DNA of 64,000 nt from Primula veris. Its lineage: Eukaryota > Streptophyta > Magnoliopsida > Ericales > Primulaceae. The notes below the pieces were generated by a model. The model was given only the letters and a program-made list of their open reading frames with translations. It was not told where the DNA came from and ran no database searches. Of this stretch, positions 13,519 to 25,146 are shown piece after piece. The stretch lies in the NCBI GenBank assembly GCA_963682055.1, contig OY821746.1, positions 6,421,992 to 6,485,991 of the forward strand, given 5' to 3'. The position numbers and the translations under genes were made by a program. How positions within the stretch are numbered: position 1 is the first letter of the stretch; each line of letters starts with the position of its first letter.

Positions 13519-13549
<31 letters not shown>
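13519..13549. repeat. (CT)n tract upstream of the ERF gene
   Basis: About 15 CT dinucleotides. A complementary GA-rich run follows at 13650-13676, just before the start codon. Such tracts are common in plant promoters and leaders; both probably lie in the 5' UTR or core promoter of the ERF gene. Confidence 0.8.
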
Positions 13550-13551
<2 letters not shown>

Positions 13552-13705
13552 AACGCGCATCTATTAAGCAGCTTACAAATTAAGAAACCCAAAAAAATAA
13601 AAACGTAAAATCTCAAAATTAATGATAATAATCACACACCCATACATATAGAGAGAGATAGAGAGAGAGAAAGAGGACCCAGATTTCAACCTCTCTCTAG
13701 AAAAG

Positions 13706-14269
13706 ATGAGGAGAGTCGCTTCGAAACCGGTGACCGGAGACGCAACCGAGATCCGATACAGAGGCGTTCGGAAAAGGCCATGGGGTCGTTTCGCGGCGGA
13801 GATCCGTGACCCGTGGAAGAAGACGCGTGTTTGGCTCGGCACCTTTGACTCCGCCGAAGACGCTGCTCGTGCCTACGACTCCGCCGCTTTGAGCCTACGT
13901 GGCAATAAAGCCAAAACCAACTTTCCCTTCTCATTATCCCCCAATCATCCTAATATCCCGCCGAATAATCCCGCTAATTATCTGCCACGTCAGCAGATCG
14001 TTTGTCCAGCTGGAAGCGGGATGAGCAGCACCGTCGAGTCCTTCTCGGGTCCGAGAAGGAACACCTATCCCTCGCCACGTCAGCATCCGCCACGTCAGCA
14101 AGTTTTAAGCGGCGAGTGTCGAAGTGACTGTGGATCCTCGTCGTCTGTGATCGACGACGGAGGGTGTGACACGTCGTCGTCGGGAAAATTGATGTTGGAT
14201 CTGAACTATCCTCCGCTGTCGGATTGGAGTAACGACGATATCCATCACTGCCTTGACCTTCGTCTTTGA
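13706..14269 (+). CDS. ERF-type AP2 transcription factor with two EAR-like repression motifs
   Basis: Single-exon gene, 187 residues. One AP2/ERF DNA-binding domain spans about residues 17-74 ([19 protein letters not shown], then the WLGTF block). It has the Ala and Asp residues that mark the ERF rather than the DREB group, which bind GCC-box DNA in the nucleus. The C-terminus contains LDLNYPP (164-170), a DLNxxP-type EAR motif, and ends LDLRL (183-187), which fits LxLxL. Such motifs recruit TOPLESS/SAP18-type corepressors, so a repressor role is inferred. The middle is Ser/Pro/Gln-rich and probably disordered. The start is the first ATG of the frame, directly ahead of the domain. The exact ERF orthologue cannot be assigned. 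Confidence 0.95.
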   Translation: MRRVASKPVTGDATEIRYRGVRKRPWGRFAAEIRDPWKKTRVWLGTFDSAEDAARAYDSAALSLRGNKAKTNFPFSLSPNHPNIPPNNPANYLPRQQIVCPAGSGMSSTVESFSGPRRNTYPSPRQHPPRQQVLSGECRSDCGSSSSVIDDGGCDTSSSGKLMLDLNYPPLSDWSNDDIHHCLDLRL

Positions 14270-16460
14270 AATGATGTTTTATGGATCTTTTTTTTTTTAA
14301 ATTAAAAGGAATATGAAATTGATTGTTAGAGTATATCGGAAAACGATGAGCGGATGGTGAGGTTTGGGGAATTTCTACAATCATGTAATTTGCTTTTTAA
14401 AAATTTATGGAAGCTGTTGTTGTTGAACCTCAAATATTACTTACTTGCTAATGTATAACGTATATTCATCTTTTTATCGGATACTTTTTAATGGTTTATG
14501 ATCGTTCATGCCCGATAAATTAAATGTTAGAATTTGTGTCTTTTAAGTTTTTGATTAGTGTTTTTGTTTTATGATCATGTGATAAGCTCTGGTTTCATAT
14601 CTGGCTTTATTTTCATAGTAGCAGCTTGTTTGATAAGGTTGTTTCTTTTTTGTTTGTTTTTTTAAACTCTAGTTCATTTGGTAAGTTGTATTAAAGATGA
14701 GTTTTTTTAAATGGGGTTTCAGATTTGATATAGTAGAAAAGTTTTAGTCTTTACAAATTAAACTTTCATATTTTGGATTCAAATGTGCCTAGTTGTTTGC
14801 TTAGCCAAACAGACTATGCTATGAGTATTAATTTTCCGAGCTATTCGTGTATGATGATAATGCTTTGTTGAAGTTATTAAATGTATTGTGAGATGCTGAT
14901 GATACTTCTGCTGAATTTTAATTTGTTTCTCTGTGTTGTTCTTTGAAACTGAGAATATTTTGGGTGTTTGAACATCGGGAACATATGATTGAAGTTGGAC
15001 TTGTTTCCCCCCATCTCGTGACGAACAATGATTCCAAAGTTTGTATCTTTTTATGTCTAGACCTTATCTTTGATCGAACGTGTTATTTTGTGGTTGTTTT
15101 GATTAGCCTATCTACTTTGCTTTAGAAACGGTAATTTTTTAATCTGAGATTGCTTTGTTTTCAGTTTGTTATTTCCGTTGAATGTTATGATCGTACATCG
15201 CCTTCTACCTTACCTGACTCATATAGTTTCCCTTTTGATCTTTTCTGTTTTATTAGTAGTTGTTGCTTTCTGAACATGTGATAACTTTTCCTAGAAACCA
15301 AATTTTGGTCTAAAATTTGGGACTCTTGCGTTGTAGAATAAATTAGCTGATTTGGGATAACAAGAAAGCTTCAGTTATCAACTTAAATTTCCATAAAAAG
15401 CTCCAATCTTAAAGATAAGCTCTTATAAATGGTATCTGTGTATGTTGATGCCTTGTTTTAGATTGTATATGGTATTGTGAGATGCTGATAGAAATTATGC
15501 TGCATAATTACGTATGGCTTTTCTGTGTTACTGGTCTAGGAAGAACGTTGAGAGTGTGCAAACGTGTCACACTGCATAATTACTTGTGGGCTCATGATTG
15601 TAGTTGCCTTTTGTTTTTTTACATGATCTCTTGAAGAACACGATCTTAAAGTTCTTATCTGGTAATGGCTTAATCTTCTCGTGCTCAACGTGTCACTCTG
15701 TGATTACTGTGTGTTTGTTTACAATGTAGTGCAATGGGGTTGATGCCTTGAACTTTTGTCTTTAATTGGCCTGCCTTATTAATTTGCGCTTGAAAATAGA
15801 ATTGCCATTTATTGAGCTTGATTTTTTTGTCTACACTCGGATGTTGGAATATTCATTGAATCTTTGTTCTCTGTCGTATAGTGAGCCTGTACAAACACGG
15901 ATAAATTATGAGTTAATGACTAGATTTCCGCACCATTACTAGTGTTTTGGGTTTAATGCAAGGTAATTGCTAGTTTACTTTCTTTATTAAACTGCCACGT
16001 GTTTTATGTTGCCGACATTCGCCTGTCGATCTGTTACGTTTCCATTTGTGGGGGTCCCACTAAAGGGTTTAACTGCTTTTTTCTTGGATCGCATTTGCTT
16101 TTCACACCGTACTTGGCATTCTGACCAGATGTTGTAGCTCTTTTGTAAGCGTTTTGTTGTTGGAAGGAACATATTCACCGTTGTTGGTCAGGACTGGAAC
16201 GACTTCGATGAAACCGACCTTTCTCCTTGCCGCTGTGAGGTGCCAACCAACAAAGGGCTATAATGGAAAAGGTGAGCCTTGGTTTTTTTTTTTTGTTTCG
16301 GTTGGCTTTTATTCTGGCATTGGTTTTAAAATTCTCGTGTTATGCATATCTGATAACTGTTGTTAATCTTGTGGCTAGTTCGTGTTGTGTAAAAATTACT
16401 GTAGGTTTAATTATTCTGTTGGTACTATAATTCTAGGTATCTCAATGTTCATTGCCTTTG

Positions 16461-16480
16461 CCCCCCCCCCCCCCCCCCCC
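16461..16480. repeat. C20 homopolymer
   Basis: An uninterrupted run of 20 C in AT-rich DNA. A similar C23 run lies in a GrpE intron. The lengths may carry sequencing error. Confidence 0.95.
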
Positions 16481-19137
16481 TATGTATGATAACGCTGATG
16501 CTGTTAACTTAATTTATGGCTATATGTTGTCATTAATAAATACTCCACATTTCTTAATTGTTTAACTTTCATTGATATTGATTCATTTAGCATTCAAGAA
16601 CCATCTTCGTTCTATCATGTATTACGTATATATTATCATATGGCTTCTCCTTGAATGTTGTTCTGTGTCCACACTACATGCTTTGAACATTTCCAATCCA
16701 GAATAAGAAGGATATGCAATCATGTATTTTCATGCTTAGTTTCCTGGATTTCTTTCTTTCTGTAATCTTAAACTGCTGATATGGAGGAAGGTGTAAAGTT
16801 AGATCAGTTTTCTGAATTTTCTGAGATGATAATCTTTCTCAGGCCATTTCATTTTTCACTCTGTTGCTTTTGTGCATGCTCATTTGATGGTGCAAGGGGA
16901 AGTGGATGTAAGCTACGATTCAGTAATTGCCTAAGTTGTGAGTTGCAACTTGACGAATCATACATATACAAATTATGGACTCCCCCCTCCCCCAAGTCTT
17001 ACCGATGTATCAGTCCATGTGTTGTAGGTATAGAATTGCTTGTTTGCATTTGCGTGTTGTTGTGCAGCTTAATTGAAATTACTGTATGTGATAAAACCAT
17101 TTTAGCGAATTTGTACGATAGGAAACGACGTGGTAGTCATAAGCACATTTCACAACAGGTTTTGATATGTAAGTTTTTTGCGATCGAATAATGAAATTTG
17201 TTTTGAATTCTTTTTTAGTTCAATTTGGATATTGAAACTCAGTTGATGAATACGATTTGAATATTCGTTTGTATGAACATGAGAGGTTCATCCGATGGCT
17301 AATCAAAAACTGGTTCCTATCCTGCATTTTCTCCCCTTTGCCCTTTCTTTTACCTATTTACCAGTGACTTTGCCGTTTCTTCTTTCACATTCGGTATTTT
17401 AGCATTACTTTCTCTGAAGTGCAATTTATGTGTTTGATGTAGTTTGAATCAAACTGTTTGATAGTTGTTGTATTCCATTGAAGGCCTTTGACACCTTTTG
17501 AAAGTGAATGGTAGGTTATTTTGAATGTGGTATGTGAGCCAGTTGTATGGATGGTGACAATGTTTTATAATGAAATTGTGTGTTCGCCATTTAAGGTAGA
17601 ATACTCATCTCATCGAGTATAACTGTATAATAGTGGTTGCAATTGATACTTTATTCAACCATACATATATCAACTTTGATTTACTATTTTATTCAAATAC
17701 AGCTCACAATGTTTCATGCTTACATATTATATAGCATTAGCATATACCTATATTAAGCCGGAAAACGTGTTCCTTGGTCAAACATCGTGTTCACTTTGCA
17801 TTAATTAATTGTCTTGCCACCTTTCTTAGGAGTGCCTTTTAATCCACTCTGTTTAAATCAATTTTGGACTAAAGCCAGATTTTAACAATAGTAACATTTT
17901 TACATAATACAGAATTACAGATAATACAGTTAGTGATATTCTCTCGACTCGTCATTTTATAAAGGAAATTAGACGCAAACAATGTGTGCCCTCTTTCTAG
18001 GCTATCGATCAATGAGGTTGGAGACCGATTCTTGGCAGTTGCCAATTTGCAGGGTCAGGTGGTTCGACCAGTGGTGACGATAGAATGATGTAAAATATGA
18101 AAAAATATTTTTGCAAGAATGATTATAAATACGAATTATGTTCTGCACGTATCACTTACTAGATACTGGTATCACCCTTTAAATTTTAACTGAATTTTCT
18201 ATCTATTTCTTGGACATGAGACTCTTTTGTATAACAAGCACATCGAATCGTTCGAGGACGTGGTTTCTTATACTACAATAATTATTATTCGGAAATCATT
18301 TATATTGATATCATCTTAACCGCAAAACTAAGATTGCTCTTTTTGTCGGTATAGGGGCCGCAAAGGAACAGCTGAAAGTACAAACTTCAAAGTAAAAATC
18401 ATACTGAGAATTTGATCTTTTTGGTCACCTTTTGTCAATACGGAAGTTTAAGTAGAAAAAAAAACCACCTTCTCAACTTTGGAAGACTAAATCTGTCCTT
18501 TTTTCGAATTTAAGACACCGTCAAGGTATTTCAAATAAAACTTAAAACAAAGATAATTATAATGTTCAAAATATAGAAACAGCAATATTTGCAAAATAAT
18601 TGAAAAATCGCAGGAGAGAGATACATATTAATAGAATATTATAACCATTTAAACAAATCACATCATCTAACAGGTATGATTGAAGTCCCTTTTTAATATT
18701 CTATACGTGTTAAATGTTTTGTGTACCGTTTCATTTAGTATTTTGGTTTGATATGACTTATGAGTTAGGATTTGAGCAGTTTTAGAAATTTTTCAGTTTG
18801 TTATACAAGTTATTAGCTTATTTTCGACTTTGAATATTAGGATCAAGTGGGTTTGTTGTTTTTATGTGCTAGATAATTTATGCGGATAACGTGTTTGATG
18901 TTATTCCTCACAGAACTCATTTCTTATAAGCTTTTGAAATAAGATTAGTCTACCATTGTTTTGAAAAACTAAGCTTGTTCTTATAGAGCATTTAAGCTCG
19001 ACATATTTCCTTTTATTGAGCACCTTGAGCAGCATGCTAACTATGTGATTAACTTTTGAAATTTACAATTCTGACATTTAAAGAACACAAAATTTGCATT
19101 ACAAAATTGCACGTATCCCTATCCATCCTTATAATTT

Positions 19138-19152
19138 GGGACGGAGGGAGTA
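19138..19152. mobile_element. Remnant of a Stowaway-type terminal repeat
   Basis: GGGACGGAGGGAGTA is the typical end of plant Tc1/mariner Stowaway MITEs. No matching CTCCCTCCGTCCC end was found upstream, so this is a fragment. Confidence 0.5.
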
Positions 19153-19492
19153 TATAAAAATTAGAATTTTGAAGGTATATATAAGTAGCCTTTTTGCTTG
19201 AAATTTCAAGGTAACAAACCCTAAGTTGACGGGTACTCGAGATAGCTTATTGTAATGTGAAAAGAACTAACAGTCTTCAAGTTTTCAACGATAAATGTGG
19301 TTTACAAGGAAATGAAACTTTAAATTTTTAGAGATAGTGCCGACTTAGTACTTGTAAGAACTGCAAAAGGGAAACGAAAGTTTATTTGTATGCTTACAGT
19401 TCCAGTAAATAACTCGATAGTAATTCGAGTTTTTTCTTTTCTTTTCATTGGCCGAAATATGAGAGAGAGCTTTTGTTTGGGGTACTCAACTA

Positions 19493-19560
19493 ATGCCGTA
19501 ATGTCCTCTAACAGTCGTAGAAGAAGGAGGACTCAAGAATGGTGCTTTCACACCGGATAA
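19493..19560 (+). promoter_or_regulatory. Two short upstream ORFs ahead of the SWIB start codon
   Basis: ATG CCG TAA at 19493-19501 overlaps the ATG of a second 19-codon frame (19501-19560), which runs out of frame across the SWIB ATG at 19539. If all lie in the mature leader they should reduce SWIB translation. The leader could instead be spliced: AACAG at 19510-19514 resembles an acceptor. Confidence 0.4.
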
Positions 19561-20124
19561 AGAAAACCATCAGCGATAACCCAAAACAACTTGCCAACTT
19601 AATAGACTTGGTTAATCTCCCTTCAACCCTTCGCGAATTTTTGGGCCAATCGCAGTCCTCTCATTTAACCTGTTTCATGCGTGTCTGGTCATACATAAAG
19701 ACAAACAACCTCCAGGTTCCTAATCTCTACTTTTTTTGCCTATATTGTTTTGTATTCGGCGTTGTCATGCTTGGTTATGTCTCTTGTTTAATAAGGGCAG
19801 TGAAAAATGTTGGGTTCATCTTCATTCAACTTCAAAGCAACAATTTTAGTCTGGAAACAAATTTGTGTTGAAGCCCAACAAAAGTTGCTCGACTTAAAAG
19901 CTGCAAGCAAACTAGCATTTTATACATAAGGGGTAGTATAATTTATATTGTACATTAGATGAAGGATAATGACTGACTCGTACTTTCTTGGTCAGGATCC
20001 CATTGACAAAAACATGGTAAACTGTGATGAAAAGTTGAAGAGTATTCTCTTGGGCAAGGAAAAAGTTGATCTTGCTGAACTTCCTTCAATGATCAAGCTG
20101 CATTTTCCGAAACAGACAAAGTGA
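19539..20124 (+). CDS. Small SWIB/MDM2-domain protein
   Basis: Two exons, 19539-19715 and 19996-20124, joined in phase 0 with GT-AG ends, giving 101 residues. The SWIB fold fills nearly the whole protein: LPSTLREFLGQSQSSHL, then the RVWSYIKTNNLQ helix, then after the intron DPIDKNMVNCDEKLKSIL, and a final helix ending LHFPKQTK. SWIB domains are found in SWI/SNF-complex BAF60 proteins, with the related MDM2 fold binding p53. Stand-alone plant forms of about 100-140 residues occur in nucleus, plastids or mitochondria, and their roles are mostly unclear. The protein begins almost directly at the domain and shows no strong transit peptide. The ATG chosen is the first in frame; upstream ORFs lie before it. 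Confidence 0.9.
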
Positions 20125-21306
20125 AGTTACTATTTTGCTAAGGTGCCCATCTTCTCACTTAGATCAGATTTACACCAGATTCCCCCTTTTTGGTACCATA
20201 TTGTTGACTATGAAGTTGTTTTGTCATTATTTCCGACTTTGATGCTGGTTAGATGTGATGAATCTTTTATTTATCTACTTCTTTGTTCAGTTCTTTTTCC
20301 TCCTTTATATTGTTTCAGTCTGAACTTTGGATGCCAAGGATTATTGCAATGTAGGTTGTGAGTTTTCCCTTATTTCATAGTTTCATTAAGAACATTAAGT
20401 TTCTATTAAGAGCTTAAATATCTCATGCCACTGCAGTTGCATCGTAAATGAGATTTTTAGATACCTTTCTTACTTTGTAGAAGTTACTGTATCTGCAAGG
20501 TCTCATTCTCTGTTGGAAGAAGACATTAATTAACTGAAAGTGAACAGGGGTTCTTCACTGCATTGTTCCTTTGTTGGCCTTTATTTGTGTGATTGACCAA
20601 AATGGAGAACTTATCTAAATCTTGAACATGATACCAACACAAGTTGGACTAACTGGAAAAATACTACCGCCAAGCTCTATGGCACCATTCATTAGGTTAT
20701 GTGAAACTAAATGAATAACAACGATCTGTTGACTAATTATAAGTATTTCTCTCTCAAACAAATATAAACTAAAAGACTCCACAGAAATGAACATAAAGTC
20801 CAATTTCGAGATTTGTAGACTTTTAAGCCATTTATTCATAGAAAAATTCCTAATTTTTCTACATGAAATATCCTGTCTAATTTCTCTATGATTAAACTAA
20901 TAAACTCGGATCTACAAGTTCATGAAAGTAAATAACTTCAGTCAGCAGTTATTTGATTGTTATAAATCATGTACAGAGTGTGTTGACAATTGACATTCAT
21001 CTTTTCAGCCCTTGATCTCTATTTAGATATGATCATACGCCTCCATTTGTCACTAAAGCTTTTAGCAGTTACAATATCAGTGGTTGAGTTAGGGCTTGGT
21101 TTGATCTTAGACATGGTTGAGACTTGAGACTGAGAGCTAGGATTTTGTTACAATATCAGTGGCAAATATTGCCTTGATCCGATGTTAGGGTGAAAAAGAA
21201 TTCATGTAAATGACCACCTTTTGTTGGACAGAGCTTATATCAATTGTGATTATCGGTTTAAAAAAGTGAAAATAGTTAATGTAAAACTGCTCAATTATAT
21301 ACAAAA
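20125..21306. other. Intergenic region between the convergent SWIB and GDSL genes
   Basis: The two genes point towards each other, so this interval holds both 3' UTRs and terminators. Composition is AT-rich and the short frames show no family resemblance. GATCTTAGACATGG and related phrases recur around 21050-21180 without a clear structure. Confidence 0.5.
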
Positions 21307-23129
21307 TCATTTGAATACAGCTAAGGAATTATGGACCGAGTACTCTGCTACTATGCCATTTGTTTTCTCTGTTGGATGAATAGAATCCCAAAATACATAT
21401 TTATTGGCGTCTATACACGTATAAGGGTTGTATCGACCACACATGAAACCCATCTCAAAGGTGCCAGTTCCGCAGCATCCTACTACTGCATTTTGAAATT
21501 CTGGCATGAGAAAAAAAAAGGTCAGATACTAACTTAAATAGAGCCAAGTACCATTGCAAATATGAAAATATTATTTGACAGGTTATATGTACATTAGGTG
21601 TAACATGGAAATATGTGTATTGCAAAACTTACCAAAAGATTGAGGACTGCGAATGATATTTAAGAGAAGTTCGTACGGGTTTGAGAACACCAACTGGATC
21701 TGTGCAAGTTCTTTGTTCAAATTCTCAACCAGTCCTCTCAACTTCTCATTAAAATCTTTTGCGACATCGTTGTATTCCTTTATACACTGTCCTCCAAAAA
21801 AAAGATTCCTAGCCCTCTCCAAAGGTAAACACCCCATTGGTGGAAGGCCTGCCAGAGATATTTTGCGAGCTCCCAATTCGTAAAGCATTGTTAGGAAGTT
21901 TCTTGCTATTCCAACAAGAAAATTTTGAAATTTTTCAACAGGATAATTAGATGATTTTCCTGGAAATACATAGTAATTTTCTAGAAAATCATTTGTTCCC
22001 ATGCTTATTAGGTATAGTGCTTCACTGAGAATCTTGTTAGCCTCGTCATCTCCCAGATGATTCCTTAGCTTAGTCTGGTACTCCTTGTAGTACTCTAATT
22101 CTTTCCACAGAGGTATTACAGACTGCAAATATCGTTTTTTAAATCAATGTTATTTAACAGTTCTATATATTATTTATAGATTCTATGTGAAAGTTGTGAT
22201 AGAGCAAGCTAAGATGATTTCTTGCAACTTTTTGTATGTCAAGGTGCCTGAGTTCTATTTTTGCATACTCATAGATCTTACGTGTTTCTTCAACATCATT
22301 TTATAAAGTCATTTCCCTATTTTGGTAAAGAAAATAAACTCCAGTGGCCCAGTAGCACCATGAAAATAATCAATAGCAATGGTCCAATGGAAAGCGTAAG
22401 TTTTCCGATATGAAAGTATACATACCATGTATGGAGCGAGTCCAACTATCCAATGGTCTTCTTCTTATAGGGACTGCTTATTTTTGCGCTTATGCTTTTA
22501 CTCTCTAAGTTTAGTATGCAAACTAACCATCTTGCTTGTGAATTTATGATCATTGTCTATGTTCTGAATAGTGTGTTGTTGTCAATTTACAAATAAGAAG
22601 CCAAGCTATCGCAGACTCTCATTATATGAATACATGTTCATTATTTTTGAATATTAATTGAAGAAAAACCGTATCTGTTTTTGAATACTAGTTGATAGTT
22701 TTAATTTCTAATAGAAGAAAAACCGTGTCTGTTTTTCCATTTTGGTGCGAATATTTAAGAACTTACCAGCACATCTGAGGTGGCATTGTCATAGCCAGTT
22801 CCAGCAGAAGCAAAGCAAACCCCAGACACAAAGTCTTCGATTCTATAAGTGGGATCCAAGTAAGCAGGTATTGTTGGCTTAAGACCGAAAGCCTCGGAAA
22901 TAAAATCAGTTACAATCCGACCATTTGAAAATCTTCCAGTAGGCTTACCACCGTAAAAATCACGTCCATATGGCTCAACGTTTCCCTTTAGTATTGTTGA
23001 GAGATTATTATTGTTCCCAGAGTCTACCGATGAATCTCCAAATACAATGATTGATGGGACTTTAGCATCACTCTCGAGTATTTGCAAGAGTTGTAGTAAC
23101 AGAAATAGATAGTGTGCCTTTTTTCCCAT
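21307..23129 (-). CDS. GDSL esterase/lipase (SGNH hydrolase)
   Basis: Three exons on the minus strand: 23129-22767, 22122-21633 and 21500-21307, all with GT-AG introns, giving 348 residues, the usual size for plant GDSL enzymes. The N-terminus has a hydrophobic signal peptide (about residues 1-22), so secretion to the apoplast is inferred. SGNH catalytic blocks are complete: FGDSS (nucleophile Ser33), FASAGTG (oxyanion Gly), GTND (Asn165) and DSIHP (Asp323, His326). The CCGTG motif before block V is also present. The family hydrolyses esters of lipids, cutin precursors or acylated metabolites; the substrate cannot be told from sequence. Exon 2 ends in phase 1 (TTT G), completed by AA from exon 3. 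Confidence 0.95.
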
Positions 23130-23610
23130 TTTGTTTATCTGTTTGTTTTTGGGAAGAAGGGTGCGAGCTGGGAATTGAAGTCTTGTATGGTGCTGGTGCT
23201 TTGTGTTTAAATTGGCCTACCTGCATATATTAGCCAATAAGAGCCATGTCAATAAATAAAAGCAGTGTCTGCACTGTTGTTAGTTTGTGGTTATAGTCTT
23301 AAAAGAATAAAATCATAAATGCAACATTTTGTGTGATGCTGAAAGATATATTTAATCGGTTCCACAAGCTGGGGCAAAAGATAAGGAAAATATGTGCTGT
23401 TACAACAGGCATGCCTAAAAGTATTGAACTTTTCATCTCTGTAGTTGTAATCCATGTGAAATGTTCACGTGTATATTACATTGTGTCACTGTACTTCCAG
23501 TTCACAAAGTCACAACTAGGAGCCGATTTAACAGTTCAGCTTTAAAACATATTGGTATAAGTTGGCAGGCTAAGACACTTCAGGAATGTATGGATTATGG
23601 TATCTTTTAT

Positions 23611-23655
23611 TTTTACATTTTTACATTTTTACATTTTTACATTTTTACATTTACA
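23611..23655. repeat. (ATTTTTAC)n microsatellite
   Basis: About five copies of the 8-bp unit. Confidence 0.9.
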
Positions 23656-24286
23656 GGGCTATATAAAAACTGAAGGAAAAAAAAGGTTCATTCTCAATAG
23701 TGTCATTATTCCTCCTCTCCTCATGGTGCCTGTTGTGAGAGTACAGGTACAGGAGTACTAATATTTTTTTGTTAAAAATATTTGTTTTTTTTCGAGCCAA
23801 ATAAAGTGGCAACGAGAACTCGAGTCCCGAACTATATTCTACAGCGATGTTGTGGTATTATACCAACCGTAAATCGAGATTTTCTTTGAAGGGAAAAGTG
23901 ACTGTACTTCATTGCCTTTTTGCTTTGTGTTTGTTTATTTTGTAAGCGAAGTTATGCCATTAACTTGATTGATGTGTGCTGAATACCGCCATTAACTTGA
24001 TTGTTTATTAGGAATTAGGATAATACGATACTTATAGTTATATGTCTATAAGTTAGTTACTATCCTCATACTCACGTAGAAGTACACAATATTCCTCAAG
24101 CTGGAAATCGTCAGTTTTTCATTCCACACGGGCAGAATTGGGGAGGGCGAGGCGGTGTGCTGCCGGCACCCCAGATTTTTTTTGATTTTTTTTTTTATAC
24201 ATATAATTTTTTGAATTTGTAGATAAATACATTTACAACCCCCGTTAATATAAGTTAGTTCAGTGATAAAGTGCTACATTTGTATA

Positions 24287-24518
24287 CTACTCCTTCCGTT
24301 CCCATTTAATTATTCACTATAAAACTACGTGCAATTTTGACCGGCTTATAACTTGTATCAAAATTGTCGAAATGTATTTTTTTTAAATTTAATTATAAAT
24401 TTTAACATTTGAACTATATGATCAATTTTTGAAAATTTTTACTCCGATAATTTTGATACAAGTTCTTGGCCGGTGAAAATTACACTTAGTTTCGTAATGA
24501 ACAATTAAATAGGAACGG
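24287..24518. mobile_element. Stowaway-like foldback MITE, copy 1
   Basis: The left end CTACTCCTTCCGTTCCC follows TA and fits the Stowaway consensus. The arms are long inverted repeats: ACTACGTGCAATTTTGACCG and CTTGTATCAAAATT on the left return as complements on the right, ending AATTAAATAGGAACGG. The outermost right bases are lost. Two related copies lie at 29141 and 56633. It has no coding capacity. Confidence 0.8.
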
Positions 24519-25146
24519 CATGATTAATGAACAACAAGTCATATGAACAACAAGTCATATGTTTGAATCTGCTTCCTTTTATTTATTTTTCTTTAATTAT
24601 CGTTAAAACAGCCCCTAAAAAATAAGTTTAGTTCTGTGACTGATTCCACAAAAGGAACAACTTTCTGCTACATATCAAATAAATGAGATAAGGTGGGCTA
24701 ATTAAGAATGTAGATTCCACGTCAAAAAACTTATTTCAAGACGAAATGAAATAAACAGCAGGAGTAGATTATTGCTTTATTTAAACTTAAACACATCATC
24801 ATCCCAAAACTATTCAAATTGACAAAAGGACACATGCTTTTTCCTTCACTCGGTCCATTTCGTTGATTTCTAGATAAATAAAACCTTACAAAAATGACAA
24901 TTTTATGATTTTATCGAAGAAAGATGGGTACACGCTGGCGTCCTCATCCACCCCCACACTTTCTAACTTTACCCAAAATCAATTATTATTTTATGAACAC
25001 GTGACAAATCTTGATTGGCTCAAATCATTATTTTTCTTATTTTGGAGTTTTTATTGGTACATATAACAGTCCACATACAATTATCTAAGGTCAAAGATAC
25101 TTATTATAAGCAAAGCTAAGAGTAGTTTTGGTTGTGTTGTTGTACA

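Larger units (their letters stand above)
14270..19492. other. Long stretch between the ERF and SWIB genes without a recognised gene
   Basis: From 14270 to about 17200 the plus strand is T-rich, like the introns and untranslated regions of the plus-strand genes here, so it may be transcribed (for example a long ERF 3' UTR or a noncoding RNA). TATTGTGAGATGCTGAT and the TCTGTGTT phrase downstream recur about 593 bp apart (14886 and 15479), indicating an old duplication. A C20 run lies at 16461-16480. No frame shows a known protein family. Confidence 0.5.
23130..25146. other. Divergent promoter region between the GDSL and pyruvate-carrier genes
   Basis: The GDSL gene runs left and the carrier gene right, so both promoters are here. 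A TATA-like TAATATATG for GDSL lies on the minus strand near 23225-23233, about 100 bp before its ATG. An (ATTTTTAC)n microsatellite occupies 23611-23655, and a Stowaway-like MITE 24287-24518. A 16-bp unit, GAACAACAAGTCATAT, is doubled near 24529-24560. No additional gene was seen. Confidence 0.55.

Noticed and set aside
16781..17191. 136-codon plus-strand frame rich in Cys, Phe and Leu
   Set aside because: Low-complexity, T-rich composition, with no domain and no splice support; probably chance.
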